Assembly: GCA_003454835.1 (NCBI GenBank)
Contig: DMTA01000193.1
Coordinates: forward strand, 1 to 43,214
Reading direction: 5' to 3'
Source: Achromobacter sp.
Lineage (GTDB): Bacteria > Pseudomonadota > Gammaproteobacteria > Burkholderiales > Burkholderiaceae_B
Length of the DNA stretch: 43,214 nucleotides
Made by a program: the position numbers and the translations under genes. The notes under the pieces were generated by a model. The model ran no database searches and had not been told where the DNA came from. It worked only from the letters and a program-made list of their open reading frames with translations. Of the stretch, positions 1 through 8,140 are shown piece after piece (positions within the stretch are counted from its first letter, which is position 1; the number at the start of each line of letters is the position of its first letter).

Positions 1-550
1 TGAGGCGCGCCGGCGCTTTCCAGGCCGCGGGCAGAAAAGCCATCACCGGGTCGCGGCGCCACGGACGCAGCACCAAACCGTCGATGGGCGGCTGGGGCAG
101 CGCCACCAGACCCACGTCCAGCGTGCCGTCCGCCAGCCTCAACAACGTTTCCTGCGAAGTCAGCACCGCCACCTGCACATCGATGCCGGGATGGTCGCGC
201 CCCAGCGTTTCCAGCGCCTGCGGCAGCAGGTGGGCGATGGCCCCGGTCGACGCGCCAAGCCGCACACGGCCCGCCAATCCTTGTACCTGCCGCTGCACGT
301 CGTCCAGCGCCTGGTCCGCCTCCGCGAGCAAGCGGCGCGCGCGCTCCAGCAAGGTTTCACCGATGGAAGTGGGTCGGACCTGGCCGCGCTTTCGCGTCAG
401 CAAGGGCGCGCCGACGCGGGTTTCCAGGTCCGACACGTGCAAGCTGACTGTGGGCGGCGCCAGATGCAGGGCGCGCGCGGCGTCGGCGAATGACCCGAGG
501 TCGGCAATGGCGACCAAGGTGCGCAGACGGTCCAGGCTTATTTCGCGCAT
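1..550 (-). CDS. LysR-family transcriptional regulator (3' part outside window)
   Basis: The leftward frame opens with an ATG at 550 and stays open to the window edge, giving 183 visible residues. Residues 1-60 form a LysR winged HTH (starts MREISLDRLRTLVAIADLGS; then SFADAARAL, PPTVSLHVSDLE and LLTRKRGQVRPTSIGETLL). Residues from about 90 (GRVRLGAS) begin the periplasmic-binding-protein-like effector domain (DVGLVALPQPPIDGL). About 110-120 C-terminal residues of a normal 300-residue LysR protein must lie outside. The gene is divergent from argC across 190 bp that hold an inverted repeat, so regulation of argC or of itself is plausible. The effector is unknown. Confidence 0.9.
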   Translation of the reverse strand, partial: MREISLDRLRTLVAIADLGSFADAARALHLAPPTVSLHVSDLETRVGAPLLTRKRGQVRPTSIGETLLERARRLLAEADQALDDVQRQVQGLAGRVRLGASTGAIAHLLPQALETLGRDHPGIDVQVAVLTSQETLLRLADGTLDVGLVALPQPPIDGLVLRPWRRDPVMAFLPAAWKAPARL

Positions 551-664
551 GGCAGGTTCCGGTTGGATTTAGGTTGCGGACGCGGTGTTCCAAAGCGCCC
601 GCGCCGCAGACGCGTCGGCATCATTCAGAAAACCTGAACCAAGCGATCATGATATTCGACTTTT

Positions 665-692
665 CTTATCTCGCTCGTAGATCGAAGATAAG
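665..692. promoter_or_regulatory. Inverted repeat in the lysR-argC divergent region, candidate LysR operator
   Basis: CTTATCT at 665-671 is mirrored by AGATAAG at 686-692 with a 14-bp spacer, in the AT-rich centre of a GC-rich divergent intergenic region. LysR regulators typically bind dyads containing a T-N11-A motif between divergent promoters. That this is the site for the neighbouring LysR protein is inferred. Confidence 0.45.
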
Positions 693-740
693 GTCCATTC
701 CTGAACGAATCAGGCAACGCCGAACCACCCGGACAGCATC

Positions 741-1673
741 ATGACCCAACCTCTTGTTTTCATCGACGGCGACCAGGGCACGACCGGTCTGCAGATCCAC
801 GAACGGCTCAATGGCCGCAGCGATCTGCAACTGTTGACGTTGCCCGAGTCCGACCGCAAGGATCCGCAGCGCCGCGCCGACGCAATCAATTCCAGCGACA
901 TCGCGATTCTCTGCCTGCCCGACGAGCCCGCGCGCCAGGCAGCCGCTTCCGTCGTCAATCCCAAGGTGCGCATCATCGACGCAAGCTCCGCGCATCGCAC
1001 GGATGCGGGGTGGGTGTACGGGTTTCCGGAAATGAGCGCCGGCCAGGCCGAGCGCATCGCCCACGCGCGGCGGGTCAGCAACCCCGGCTGCTATCCCACG
1101 GGCGCCATTGCGCTATTGCGCCCGCTGGTCCAGGCAGGCCTCGTGCCTGCCGACTATCCGGCGGTCATCAATGCGGTGTCCGGGTACTCGGGCGGCGGCC
1201 GGGCCAGCGTCGATGCCTACGAAGGCGCGGACGGCCTGCGCGGTCCCGCGTTTCAGGTTTACGGTCTGGGCTTGGCGCACAAGCACACCCCCGAGATCGA
1301 GCGGCACGCGGGCCTCACGCAACGTCCCGTTTTCGTGCCGTCTTATGGCGCTTTCCGCCAGGGCATCGTCCTGACCATTCCGCTGCACCTGCGCCTGCTG
1401 CCTGCCGGCGTGGATGCCGGGAAGCTGCACGAGTGCCTGCAACAGCACTACGCCGGCGCGGCGCACGTGCAGGTCGTGCCGCGCGACGAAGCCGCCGCCC
1501 ACACGAACCTGAATCCCGAAGCGCTGAACGGCACGAACGACCTTGGCTTGGGCGTCTACGGCAATGCGCAGCACGGCCAAGTGCTGCTGACGGCCGTGTT
1601 CGACAACCTGGGCAAGGGCGCCTCGGGCGCGGCGGTGCAGAATCTGGATCTGATGCTGGCGGCGATGCGTTGA
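741..1673 (+). CDS. argC: N-acetyl-gamma-glutamyl-phosphate reductase (short ArgC type)
   Basis: 310 aa. It catalyses NADPH-dependent reduction of N-acetyl-glutamyl 5-phosphate to the semialdehyde in cytosolic arginine biosynthesis. The N-terminus carries the nucleotide-binding loop (GDQGTTG, residues 10-16). The catalytic cysteine is Cys117 in SNPGCYPTG. Further family signatures are SGYSGGGR and the [10 protein letters not shown] segment with its catalytic-type histidine. At 310 residues it belongs to the short ArgC family rather than the ~345-residue form. It starts at ATG 741 after a weak GGACAG ribosome site. No other arg gene is adjacent. The only neighbour with a likely link is the divergent LysR gene. 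Confidence 0.93.
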   Translation: MTQPLVFIDGDQGTTGLQIHERLNGRSDLQLLTLPESDRKDPQRRADAINSSDIAILCLPDEPARQAAASVVNPKVRIIDASSAHRTDAGWVYGFPEMSAGQAERIAHARRVSNPGCYPTGAIALLRPLVQAGLVPADYPAVINAVSGYSGGGRASVDAYEGADGLRGPAFQVYGLGLAHKHTPEIERHAGLTQRPVFVPSYGAFRQGIVLTIPLHLRLLPAGVDAGKLHECLQQHYAGAAHVQVVPRDEAAAHTNLNPEALNGTNDLGLGVYGNAQHGQVLLTAVFDNLGKGASGAAVQNLDLMLAAMR

Positions 1674-1681
1674 TGCCGAAG

Positions 1682-1717
1682 GCCGCGGGGCCGGGCCATC
1701 GGCCGCCGCGGCGTTTT
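1682..1717 (+). terminator. Likely rho-independent terminator after argC
   Basis: The arms GCCGCGG (1682-1688) and CCGCGGC (1706-1712) pair perfectly around a 17-nt loop and are followed by GTTTTA. It lies 8 nt after the argC stop. The T-rich tail is also the first unit of the 12-bp repeat array. Confidence 0.5.
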
Positions 1718-1782
1718 AGGCTGCGTTTTAGGTCACGTGTTTGGCCACGTTTTAGGCCACATTTCAGGCCACGTTTTAGGCC
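1711..1782. repeat. Six tandem copies of a 12-bp unit (minisatellite)
   Basis: Six contiguous 12-bp units with no gaps: GCGTTTTAGGCT, GCGTTTTAGGTC, ACGTGTTTGGCC, ACGTTTTAGGCC, ACATTTCAGGCC, ACGTTTTAGGCC (consensus ACGTTTTAGGCC). The array fills most of the spacer between the convergent argC and Bug-protein genes. Units 4 and 6 are identical, which suggests recent slippage. Each unit carries a small T-run, so the array may act as extended terminator tails. Confidence 0.85.
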
Positions 1783-1851
1783 ATCTCACCGTCGCCGGCC
1801 GCGCGGAATTTCCGGGCGGCCGGGACAGAGCATGCGCCGTAGAACTACAGG

Positions 1852-2841
1852 CTACTTGTCGAGCCAGGGCGCTTCTTTCCAAAGCTGCTGAAACTGCGCT
1901 TCGCCCGCCTTCAGCTCTTTCGCATATTCAGCGGGCGGCAAGTAGCGCAGCGGCGCGAACATGTCCCGCGCCTTGGCCTGGAATTCCGGATCGTCGACCG
2001 TACGCTTGACCGCCGTGACCAGCTTCGTGCGCACGTCGTCCGGCAATCCCTTGGGCGCGGCCAGCCCGCGCAGTGAAGCCAGTTCAAAATCGAATCCCTG
2101 TTCCTTGAACGTGGGTACGTCCGGCAGCGCGGCCGAGCGCGTGTTGCCCATCTGGCCCAGGAAGCGCAGCGGCGTGCCGCCTTTCTGGTATTGAAGCGCC
2201 TCGCCCACGTTGATGGCGCCGATCGTGATCTCGCCGCTTGCCAGTGCACCGCGCACCTCGCCCGCGCCTTTGTACGGGATGTGGCTGAGCTTCGTGCCCG
2301 ACGCGCGCTCGAACCGGAGCATGGCCAGGTGGTCGTCCGACCCCGTACCCGTGGTGCCGACGGTGACCTTGCCCGGGTTCTTCTTCTCGTAGTCGGACAG
2401 TTCTGCAAGGTTCTTGACCGGGTTGTCCTTCAGGACCGTGAAGGCGCCGGGATCATCGATCAGATTGCCAAGCAGGTCAAAACTCTGCCAGGTGAAGGCG
2501 GTCTTGCGTTCGATGGGAATCGTCAACAAGTTGGGCGTGTTGATGAAGCCGATGGTGTAGCCGTCCGGCTGGGCGCGAGCCAGCTCCGCGAAGCCGATCG
2601 CGCCGCCCGCACCGGGCCGGTTCAGCACGACGATGCGCGCGTCACCGCCCAGATGCTTTTGCAGGTAAGGCGCCATCATCCGCGCGACCAGATCGGTGCC
2701 ACCGCCCGGTCCGTAAGACACGATCAGGTTGATCGGACGTTCGGGATAGCCGGCGGCCTGCACCGCGCCCGAGAACAATGCGGCCCCTGCAAGCAGGGTG
2801 GCCAGGGTGCGCAGCGTGCGGCGTTTGTTTTGATGTTGCAT
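1852..2841 (-). CDS. Tripartite tricarboxylate transporter (Bug/TctC) substrate-binding protein
   Basis: 329 aa. A Sec signal peptide (basic MQHQNKRRTLR, hydrophobic core, AVQA cleavage region) precedes the Bug-family start AGYPERPINLIVSYGPGGGTD. Other Bug signatures are RPGAGGAIG, GTTGTGSDDHLAM, IPYKGAGE and LPDVPTFKEQGFDF. Bug proteins are periplasmic binders of carboxylates, greatly expanded in Bordetella/Achromobacter and often without adjacent TctAB membrane subunits; none is seen here. It is the last gene of a leftward operon with the 2-hydroxyacid dehydrogenase and the RraA-like protein, 73 bp downstream of the former. The substrate is therefore probably a hydroxylated or keto carboxylic acid (inferred). 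Confidence 0.93.
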   Translation of the reverse strand: MQHQNKRRTLRTLATLLAGAALFSGAVQAAGYPERPINLIVSYGPGGGTDLVARMMAPYLQKHLGGDARIVVLNRPGAGGAIGFAELARAQPDGYTIGFINTPNLLTIPIERKTAFTWQSFDLLGNLIDDPGAFTVLKDNPVKNLAELSDYEKKNPGKVTVGTTGTGSDDHLAMLRFERASGTKLSHIPYKGAGEVRGALASGEITIGAINVGEALQYQKGGTPLRFLGQMGNTRSAALPDVPTFKEQGFDFELASLRGLAAPKGLPDDVRTKLVTAVKRTVDDPEFQAKARDMFAPLRYLPPAEYAKELKAGEAQFQQLWKEAPWLDK

Positions 2842-2914
2842 GGTTGTCTCCCTCTGTGGTTCTGGCGGTCACCGCGCCGTCCTCGGTGCCTGGACCGGCG
2901 CGTGTGCCGCGTTG

Positions 2915-3958
2915 TTATGTCAGCGTGGCGATACGTTTGGCGGCCAGCGGCCACACCTCCGGATTCACGAGTTGCGGCGGCCGCTCGCCGCGCAGCATCG
3001 CGGCAAGCTGCGTCGCCGATGAACGGGCGACGCTGCGGCGCGCCTCATGCGTGACGCCTGCGGTGTGGAAGGTGGCGACCACGTTGTCCAGGGCCAGCAG
3101 CGGGGCCGAGCGATCGGGCGGCTCCTGTTCCCAGACGTCGAGCCCCGCGCCCCGCAGATGCCCATCACGCAGCGCGTCGTGCAATGCATTCTCGTCGTGG
3201 ATGCCGCCGCGCGCCGTCGAAACGAACACCGCGCCCGGCTTCATCGCCGCAAAGGCCTTGGCGCCGATCAGTCCTCGCGTGGATGCGTCGAGCGGGCAGT
3301 GCAGCGACACGATGTCCGATTGCGCCAGCAACTGGTCCAGCCCGACCGGTTCGGCGCCGCGACTGCGGATGGTCGCGGCGTCCAGCAGCGGATCGTGGGC
3401 GATGACGCGCAGGCCGAAGCCTTGCGCGATGCGGGCGACGCTGGTGCCGATCTTGCCGATGCCCACCAGACCGATGACGCTGCCGTGGATTTCATGGCCC
3501 ATCAGGTCTTCGCGGGAAAATCCCGTGTCCCGGCGCAGGCGGTTGTGCGATTCGACAATTCGCCGTTGCACGGCCAGCAGCAGCGCGTACGTGTGTTCGG
3601 CCACGGATTCCGCGTTGCCGCCGGCCTGATTCACGACCGCGATACCGGCAGCGGTGCAGGCCGCCACGTCGATGGTGTCGTACCCCGCGCCGCCCGAGGA
3701 CACGCACACCAGATCCGGGCATTGCGCAATCAACTCGGCGTTGACGAACCACTGGCGCGGCAGCTCATCCTTGGCCGCGGACACATGGTAGGCGTGGGCC
3801 GTCTTCAGACCGGCCAGCGTGCGCGCGTTGTCGCCGCGTGCCGGAAGCACCGACAACGCGATCCCGGGCGTGGCGCCGATGATCTCGTCGAACACCGGAT
3901 TGAGCCAGAGGTCCAGCCTGCAAAGGCGTGCCGTGTGGCGGAGCGTTGCGGTCGTCAC
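2915..3958 (-). CDS. D-isomer-specific 2-hydroxyacid dehydrogenase
   Basis: 347 aa from GTG 3958. That GTG overlaps the TGA of the upstream gene (GTGA, 3955-3958), the arrangement expected for translational coupling; an upstream start at 3994 would overlap the preceding gene by 40 bp. The Rossmann motif GLVGIGKIG lies near the middle. The family's catalytic Arg (STARGG), Glu (DVWEQEPP) and His (TFHTAG) are all present. The enzyme should interconvert a 2-oxo acid and its D-2-hydroxy acid with NAD(P)H in the cytoplasm. Together with the RraA-like aldolase and the Bug protein it suggests catabolism of an imported hydroxy acid. Substrate not predictable. Confidence 0.9.
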   Translation of the reverse strand: MTTATLRHTARLCRLDLWLNPVFDEIIGATPGIALSVLPARGDNARTLAGLKTAHAYHVSAAKDELPRQWFVNAELIAQCPDLVCVSSGGAGYDTIDVAACTAAGIAVVNQAGGNAESVAEHTYALLLAVQRRIVESHNRLRRDTGFSREDLMGHEIHGSVIGLVGIGKIGTSVARIAQGFGLRVIAHDPLLDAATIRSRGAEPVGLDQLLAQSDIVSLHCPLDASTRGLIGAKAFAAMKPGAVFVSTARGGIHDENALHDALRDGHLRGAGLDVWEQEPPDRSAPLLALDNVVATFHTAGVTHEARRSVARSSATQLAAMLRGERPPQLVNPEVWPLAAKRIATLT

Positions 3959-4623
3959 AGCACGCCTCGCGATTTGAGGGCCGCGTCGACCCAACTGCGA
4001 TCCAGCGTGCCGCGCTCGATGTCCTTCAGGACTTGCGCCTCGGCTTGGGCGATGGCGCGAACGCGCTCCGCAATGGCCGGCGCCTCGTCCGGGCGGATGG
4101 CCAGCAATCCGTCGGCGTCACCTACCAGCAGATCGCCGGGCATCACGACCATGCCATCTACGGTGACGGGCACGTTGATGGCGCCGGGGCCGTCCTTGTA
4201 AGGCCCACGATGCGCGACGCCTCGGGCATAGACGGGGAAATCTCCTTCACCGATGGTTTCGCTGTCGCGGATCGCGCCATCAATCACAAAGCCGCCAAGG
4301 CCACGCTTGGCAGCCCAGCCCACCATGATTTCGCCGATGATGGCGTTGCTCATGTCGCCGCCCGCGTCGACCACGATGACGTCGCCGGGCTGTGCGGTAT
4401 CGATGGCCTTGTGCACCATCAGGTTGTCGCCGGGCCGGGTGCGCACGGTGAAGGCACGGCCCAGGATCCGACGGGTCCGGTGCGTCGGCCGCAGGGACGA
4501 CGTGCCAGTGCTGCGGCTCATCGCGTCGCTGATGTTTGCCACCGCCAGGTCTTGATAGGCCGCAAGCGTCTCGCGGCTGGGGCCTGGTGGGCAGTCCTGC
4601 AAGGTGAATCCAAAATCCGGCAT
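3955..4623 (-). CDS. RraA-family protein, 4-hydroxy-4-methyl-2-oxoglutarate aldolase-like
   Basis: 222 aa. The RraA fold signature is clear: PGDNLMVHKAI, PGDVIVVDAGGD, IGEIMVGWAAKRGLGGFVID, GAIRDSE, then VDGMVVMPGDLLVGDADGLL. In this family the GEI..A...G..G.V.DG..RD block forms the pyruvate/oxaloacetate and divalent-metal site of HMG/CHA aldolases. RraA RNase E inhibitors share the fold but are usually ~160 residues. The longer length and catabolic neighbours favour an aldolase or oxaloacetate decarboxylase. It is first in a three-gene leftward operon. The 132-bp leader upstream (4624-4755) is AT-rich. Confidence 0.85.
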   Translation of the reverse strand: MPDFGFTLQDCPPGPSRETLAAYQDLAVANISDAMSRSTGTSSLRPTHRTRRILGRAFTVRTRPGDNLMVHKAIDTAQPGDVIVVDAGGDMSNAIIGEIMVGWAAKRGLGGFVIDGAIRDSETIGEGDFPVYARGVAHRGPYKDGPGAINVPVTVDGMVVMPGDLLVGDADGLLAIRPDEAPAIAERVRAIAQAEAQVLKDIERGTLDRSWVDAALKSRGVL

Positions 4624-4755
4624 GTCGCCTTGTCTCCAGAGTGGTTGTTTGTGGCGACTCTACGCCCGCAAATTCCGGAGATAAAGCGAATAATTTGACT
4701 ACGGAAACAACGCTTTTTGGAAACGGTAGAAAGGTGCAGCCGGCGTGGCTTGCAC

Positions 4756-5655
4756 TCAGATCATGCCCGTGGGCGCGTGGAAATCCAGGCACGCCTCGGC
4801 ATGCGCGCGCAAGGTCTCAAGCATCGGCCGGGTATCGTCACGGCGCCATTGGAAGGTGTAGGTGAGGGGGCGCAACGGCGGAAACGCAGGCAGGGATTGC
4901 AGGTGACCCCGTTCGATCAGAATCTGCGCCCACGCCGACGGCAGGAAACCCAGCCCCAGACCTTGCTGCAACATCGCCGCAATGCCGCCCCAGCCGTTGC
5001 AGCACTGATTGCGGCCGGGCGACACGCGTTGCTCGGTGAGCCAGTCATCGAGAATGCGGATGGCGCCCGAACTTTGCGGAAGCGTGATCAGCGTCAGGCC
5101 CGGCAGGTCAGCGGGCGTGATAGCGGCCGGATTCGGCACGGCGCTTGGCGCAGCGACCCATTCGAATTGCGCACTCCCGATAACGCGCGACGCGATGGAA
5201 GGGCGGGACGAGGGGCCGGCGATCACGGCGAAGTCGAGTTCGCCTTCCTCCAGACCGCGCTCGACCAGTTCCCCGACGCCCACGAATGGCTCGACCAGCA
5301 GGTTGGGATGGGCCCGCTGGATGACTTCAATCAGCTGGGACATCCAGGTCAGCGACGTCAGCTCGCCCGCGCCAAACCGGCAGCGGCCTGAGTAGCTGAG
5401 GTTGTTGCTGGCCTGCTGCATGAACTGGTCGGCGTTGCGGAGCAGATCCTTGGCGTGCGGCACCAGTTGTTCGCCCAGTGCTGTAAGGGTCGCGCTGCGC
5501 GCGCTGCGGCTGAACAACTCAGCGCCGATCGACGATTCCAGCTCGCCAATCCGCTTGGACAATGAAGAAACCGAAATATTGAGGCGATTCGCGGCGATGG
5601 CGAAATTCTTGCACGTGGCGGCCCAGTAAAAGGCCTCAAGTTGCTTTAGCGTCAT
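4756..5655 (-). CDS. LysR-family transcriptional regulator of the hydroxy-acid cluster
   Basis: 299 aa, full length. The HTH occupies residues 1-60 (MTLKQLEAFYWAA, NFAIAANRLNISVSSLSKRI, ELFSRSARSATLTALG). The effector domain follows (GRCRFGAGELTSLTWM..., ELDFAVIAGPSSRP). It is divergent from the alpha-hydroxy-acid dehydrogenase gene at 5814 and lies immediately upstream of the leftward aldolase operon, so it probably controls both. An inverted repeat and a good -10 in the 158-bp divergent region support this. The inducer is presumably a hydroxy acid (inferred). Confidence 0.92.
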   Translation of the reverse strand: MTLKQLEAFYWAATCKNFAIAANRLNISVSSLSKRIGELESSIGAELFSRSARSATLTALGEQLVPHAKDLLRNADQFMQQASNNLSYSGRCRFGAGELTSLTWMSQLIEVIQRAHPNLLVEPFVGVGELVERGLEEGELDFAVIAGPSSRPSIASRVIGSAQFEWVAAPSAVPNPAAITPADLPGLTLITLPQSSGAIRILDDWLTEQRVSPGRNQCCNGWGGIAAMLQQGLGLGFLPSAWAQILIERGHLQSLPAFPPLRPLTYTFQWRRDDTRPMLETLRAHAEACLDFHAPTGMI

Positions 5656-5685
5656 GGGGGGAGAGAGGCTGGACGATATCGAGAG

Positions 5686-5751
5686 TGAACAAAAGTGTAT
5701 GAAAGGCCATCGATAAAGTCACTTTATTCAAACCGCGTGCGCGCCTATAGT
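5686..5751 (+). promoter_or_regulatory. Divergent operator/promoter region upstream of the alpha-hydroxy-acid dehydrogenase
   Basis: TGAACAAAAGTG (5686-5697) is mirrored, with one base of difference in length, by CACTTTATTCA (5720-5730), a LysR-operator-like dyad. TATAGT at 5746-5751 is a strong -10 (5 of 6). The dyad's right arm overlaps where the -35 would lie, typical of an activator-dependent promoter. Confidence 0.5.
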
Positions 5752-5813
5752 CCCCGCCGATACCGACAACAATAGACGGCCGCTCGCCGAAGTGGCCGCC
5801 GGAGGAGCCCGAC

Positions 5814-6992
5814 ATGTCCGATCCCTTGCGCCGAATGCTGAGCCTGCACGACTTCGAAGCCGCAGCCAAAGCGCTTCTGCCCGCGCCCATCTACGCATAT
5901 GTGTCGGGCGCCGTGGAGGACGGCCAGTCGGAGCGCGGCAACCGTGAGGCGTTTGCCGAATTTGCTTTCCGGCCGAAGGTGCTGGTGGACGTGTCCGCAC
6001 GCAGCACACGGTGCACGGTGCTCGGCCGCGACTATGCGGCGCCCGTGGGCGTGGCTCCCATGGGCATTTCGGCGATCTCCAGCTACCGGGGCGATGTCGT
6101 CCTGGCGTGCGCGGCGGCCGAGGCCGGCGTGCCCTGCATCATGAGCGGCTCGTCGCTCATCCGCCTGGAGACCGTGATGGAAGTGGCGCCGGACACCTGG
6201 TTTCAGGCATACCTTCCCGGTGACGATGCGCAGATCGCCGCGCTGATCGACCGCGTGGCTGCCGCCGGCGTCAACACGCTGGTCCTGACGGTAGACACGC
6301 CCGTCGCCGCCAACCGAGAGAACAACGTGCGGGCAGGCTTCTCCACGCCGCTACGGCCCAGTCTCGGCCTCGCATGGCAAGGGGTGACGCATCCGCGGTG
6401 GCTGTTTGGCACGTTTCTACGAACGCTTGCGCGCCACGGCATGCCGCACTTCGAAAACAACTACGCCACACGCGGCGCGCCCATCATGTCGTCCAGTGTG
6501 CTGCGGGACTTCTCCGACCGAGGCCACCTCAACTGGCAGCATGTATCGGCCATCCGCCGTCGCTGGAAAGGGCACATGGTGCTGAAGGGGATTCTTCATC
6601 CGGACGATGCGCGCGCCGCGCGCACATTGGGCATGGACGCGATCATCGTCTCCAACCACGGCGGGCGCCAACTGGACGGCAGTGTGTCGCCCCTGCTCGC
6701 CTTGCCCGCCATCATGGATGCCGCGGGGCCGATGGAAGTAATGCTGGACAGCGGCGTGCGTCGAGGCACGGACGTGTTGAAGGCGATGGCCCTGGGCGCG
6801 CGCTGCGTCTTCGTCGGCCGTCCGTTCAACTATGCAGCGACGGTGGCCGGCCAACGCGGCGTGGCGCATGCGATAGCGCTGATCACCGAGGAAGTCCGGC
6901 GCAACATGGGGCTGTTGGGGGTGGTTGATTTGAAGGAAGTGAACGCGGGGTTTCTGCGGCGCGCGGGGAGTGATGGGTCTCGCGGGGGCTGA
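5814..6992 (+). CDS. FMN-dependent alpha-hydroxy-acid dehydrogenase/oxidase (LldD/glycolate oxidase family)
   Basis: 392 aa. The start is ATG 5814 with GGAGGAG just upstream. It is a TIM-barrel flavoprotein oxidising (S)-2-hydroxy acids to 2-oxo acids. Visible motifs: YVSGAVEDGQSERGN near the N-terminus, APMGISAISSYRGD, WFQAYLPGDD, LVLTVDTPVAANRENNVR (FMN site), the catalytic-His block VSNHGGRQLDG, and the C-terminal phosphate-binding DSGVRRGTDVLKAMALGA with VGRPFNYAA. Being divergent from LysR and close to the D-hydroxyacid dehydrogenase suggests that both enantiomers, or successive hydroxy acids, are handled. Candidates are L-lactate, mandelate or a longer hydroxy acid; sequence alone does not decide. 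Confidence 0.92.
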   Translation: MSDPLRRMLSLHDFEAAAKALLPAPIYAYVSGAVEDGQSERGNREAFAEFAFRPKVLVDVSARSTRCTVLGRDYAAPVGVAPMGISAISSYRGDVVLACAAAEAGVPCIMSGSSLIRLETVMEVAPDTWFQAYLPGDDAQIAALIDRVAAAGVNTLVLTVDTPVAANRENNVRAGFSTPLRPSLGLAWQGVTHPRWLFGTFLRTLARHGMPHFENNYATRGAPIMSSSVLRDFSDRGHLNWQHVSAIRRRWKGHMVLKGILHPDDARAARTLGMDAIIVSNHGGRQLDGSVSPLLALPAIMDAAGPMEVMLDSGVRRGTDVLKAMALGARCVFVGRPFNYAATVAGQRGVAHAIALITEEVRRNMGLLGVVDLKEVNAGFLRRAGSDGSRGG

Positions 6993-7041
6993 TATTTTGC
7001 GCGGACGCTGATATGGTGCGCACGCTGACATGTCACGCGGG
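6988..7041. repeat. Three imperfect tandem repeats of 17-19 bp
   Basis: Three adjacent units start with GCTGAYAT: at 6988 (GCTGATATTTTGCGCGGAC), 7007 (GCTGATATGGTGCGCAC) and 7024 (GCTGACATGTCACGCGGG). The first covers the stop codon of the preceding dehydrogenase. The remaining spacer to 7194 shows no gene or clear signal. Confidence 0.55.
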
Positions 7042-7194
7042 AGCGCCAACAGGCAAATCGCCTGGCGTTGCCTGTTCCGAGATGGGTATGTCGTATCACA
7101 GCGCGTCCAGCCGATTCGCACGTCTGACCACATAGGAATGGGTGAAAGTGATCCGGGGGGGCATTGGGCGGCGATCCTGCTGCGAATAGTGCGT

Positions 7195-7224
7195 TTGACC
7201 TAGAATGCCGGCACCACTTTTATA
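7195..7224 (+). promoter_or_regulatory. Putative sigma70 promoter of the secreted-protein/lipoprotein pair
   Basis: TTGACC (7195-7200) is followed after 18 nt by TTTATA (7219-7224). This would start a transcript about 20 nt before the TTG codon at 7249. Confidence 0.4.
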
Positions 7225-7248
7225 CGCGGCGCCGCCGCCGATGCCGTT

Positions 7249-8139
7249 TTGCTGCCTCCTAAGAAAACTGTTCCGCCGGATCCGCGCATTGCGCGGATAT
7301 GCACGACCGTCGCGTTAGGGCTGTCGCTTTTCATGACGCTGCCGATGGTCGCGCACGCGCAGGCAATGCCAGCAACGGTCACTGATTCCTCCCCGAACAC
7401 CTTGCGGCCGCTAGGCGGCGACTTTGAATTAGTAGGCGAGCCGGGTTCGACCCTCCACCAGCTCAAATTCCGCGGCAAGCCATACCGGCCTCTGAACGCG
7501 TACAAGTTCGCGCACGTCAGGGCGCTGGGTCCGACTCAGGGCGGCCAGCCGATCCTCCTTGCGGTCTCGAACGATTCCATGGGCGTGGGCACCATCCTGA
7601 TCGCGGTGCAGAACGATACGCCGCTCGCGCGCGTGTTGAGCCCCTCCGTCGATGTGCGCGACCCGGACATGGGTCTGCCGCAGCCCGGACGTCAAGACCT
7701 GCTGCTGTTCACCGCCGGTTCGCGGGCGCTCGTGACGTCGACGGGAAAGGTCCTGTGGTTTGAACACCTGCAGCCCAAGGAGCGCCTGCAGTCGACCCCG
7801 CTCCTGGTGTCGGTGTCGCCGGACAATCGCCACGGCGCCGTGCTGCTCGACAACGAGATCCGCCTGAGCGTCGCGGACGAGGGGCCGTACGCCAGCGTCC
7901 CGTTCACCAAAACAATGCAGCGCGATGCTTTCAAATCGGCGTGGGACCAAAGCGCCGCACGTGCGCGCAAGGCGCTTGATGAAGGCAAACACATCGACCA
8001 GCGCCGGCTCTACGACAACCTGAAGGCGGAATGGATCAACCAGAATTTTCGATGGCAAGAAGGCAAGGACGGCTGGCAATTTGTAGGGCAGGGGTTGAAG
8101 CCAGTGCCGTTGCCGGTTCAACCGCGAAAGGAGCAATGA
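7249..8139 (+). CDS. Secreted protein of unknown function
   Basis: 296 aa as written. The frame opens after a stop at 7201-7203 and has no in-frame ATG before 7333, so TTG 7249 is the best start. A start at ATG 7333 would destroy the signal peptide (RIARICTTVALGLSLFMTLP, then VAHAQA, a good cleavage site). The mature part is rich in short hydrophobic strands (LLAVSNDSMGVG, LLLFTAGSRALVTSTGKVLWFEHL, LLVSVSPDNRHGAVLLD), suggesting a beta-rich, possibly propeller-like fold. The C-terminus is helical and charged. I do not recognise a family. It is followed after 1 bp by a lipoprotein gene, so the two probably act together in the periplasm. Confidence 0.65.
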   Translation: MLPPKKTVPPDPRIARICTTVALGLSLFMTLPMVAHAQAMPATVTDSSPNTLRPLGGDFELVGEPGSTLHQLKFRGKPYRPLNAYKFAHVRALGPTQGGQPILLAVSNDSMGVGTILIAVQNDTPLARVLSPSVDVRDPDMGLPQPGRQDLLLFTAGSRALVTSTGKVLWFEHLQPKERLQSTPLLVSVSPDNRHGAVLLDNEIRLSVADEGPYASVPFTKTMQRDAFKSAWDQSAARARKALDEGKHIDQRRLYDNLKAEWINQNFRWQEGKDGWQFVGQGLKPVPLPVQPRKEQ

Positions 8140-8140
8140 G

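Noticed and set aside
1010..1891. 293-codon frame overlapping argC and the 12-bp repeats
   Set aside because: An out-of-frame shadow of argC; its Arg/Phe-rich tail comes from the tandem repeats.
3959..3994. Upstream start of the 2-hydroxyacid dehydrogenase at 3994
   Set aside because: It would overlap the aldolase-like gene by 40 bp; the GTG at 3958 in a GTGA overlap fits coupling better.
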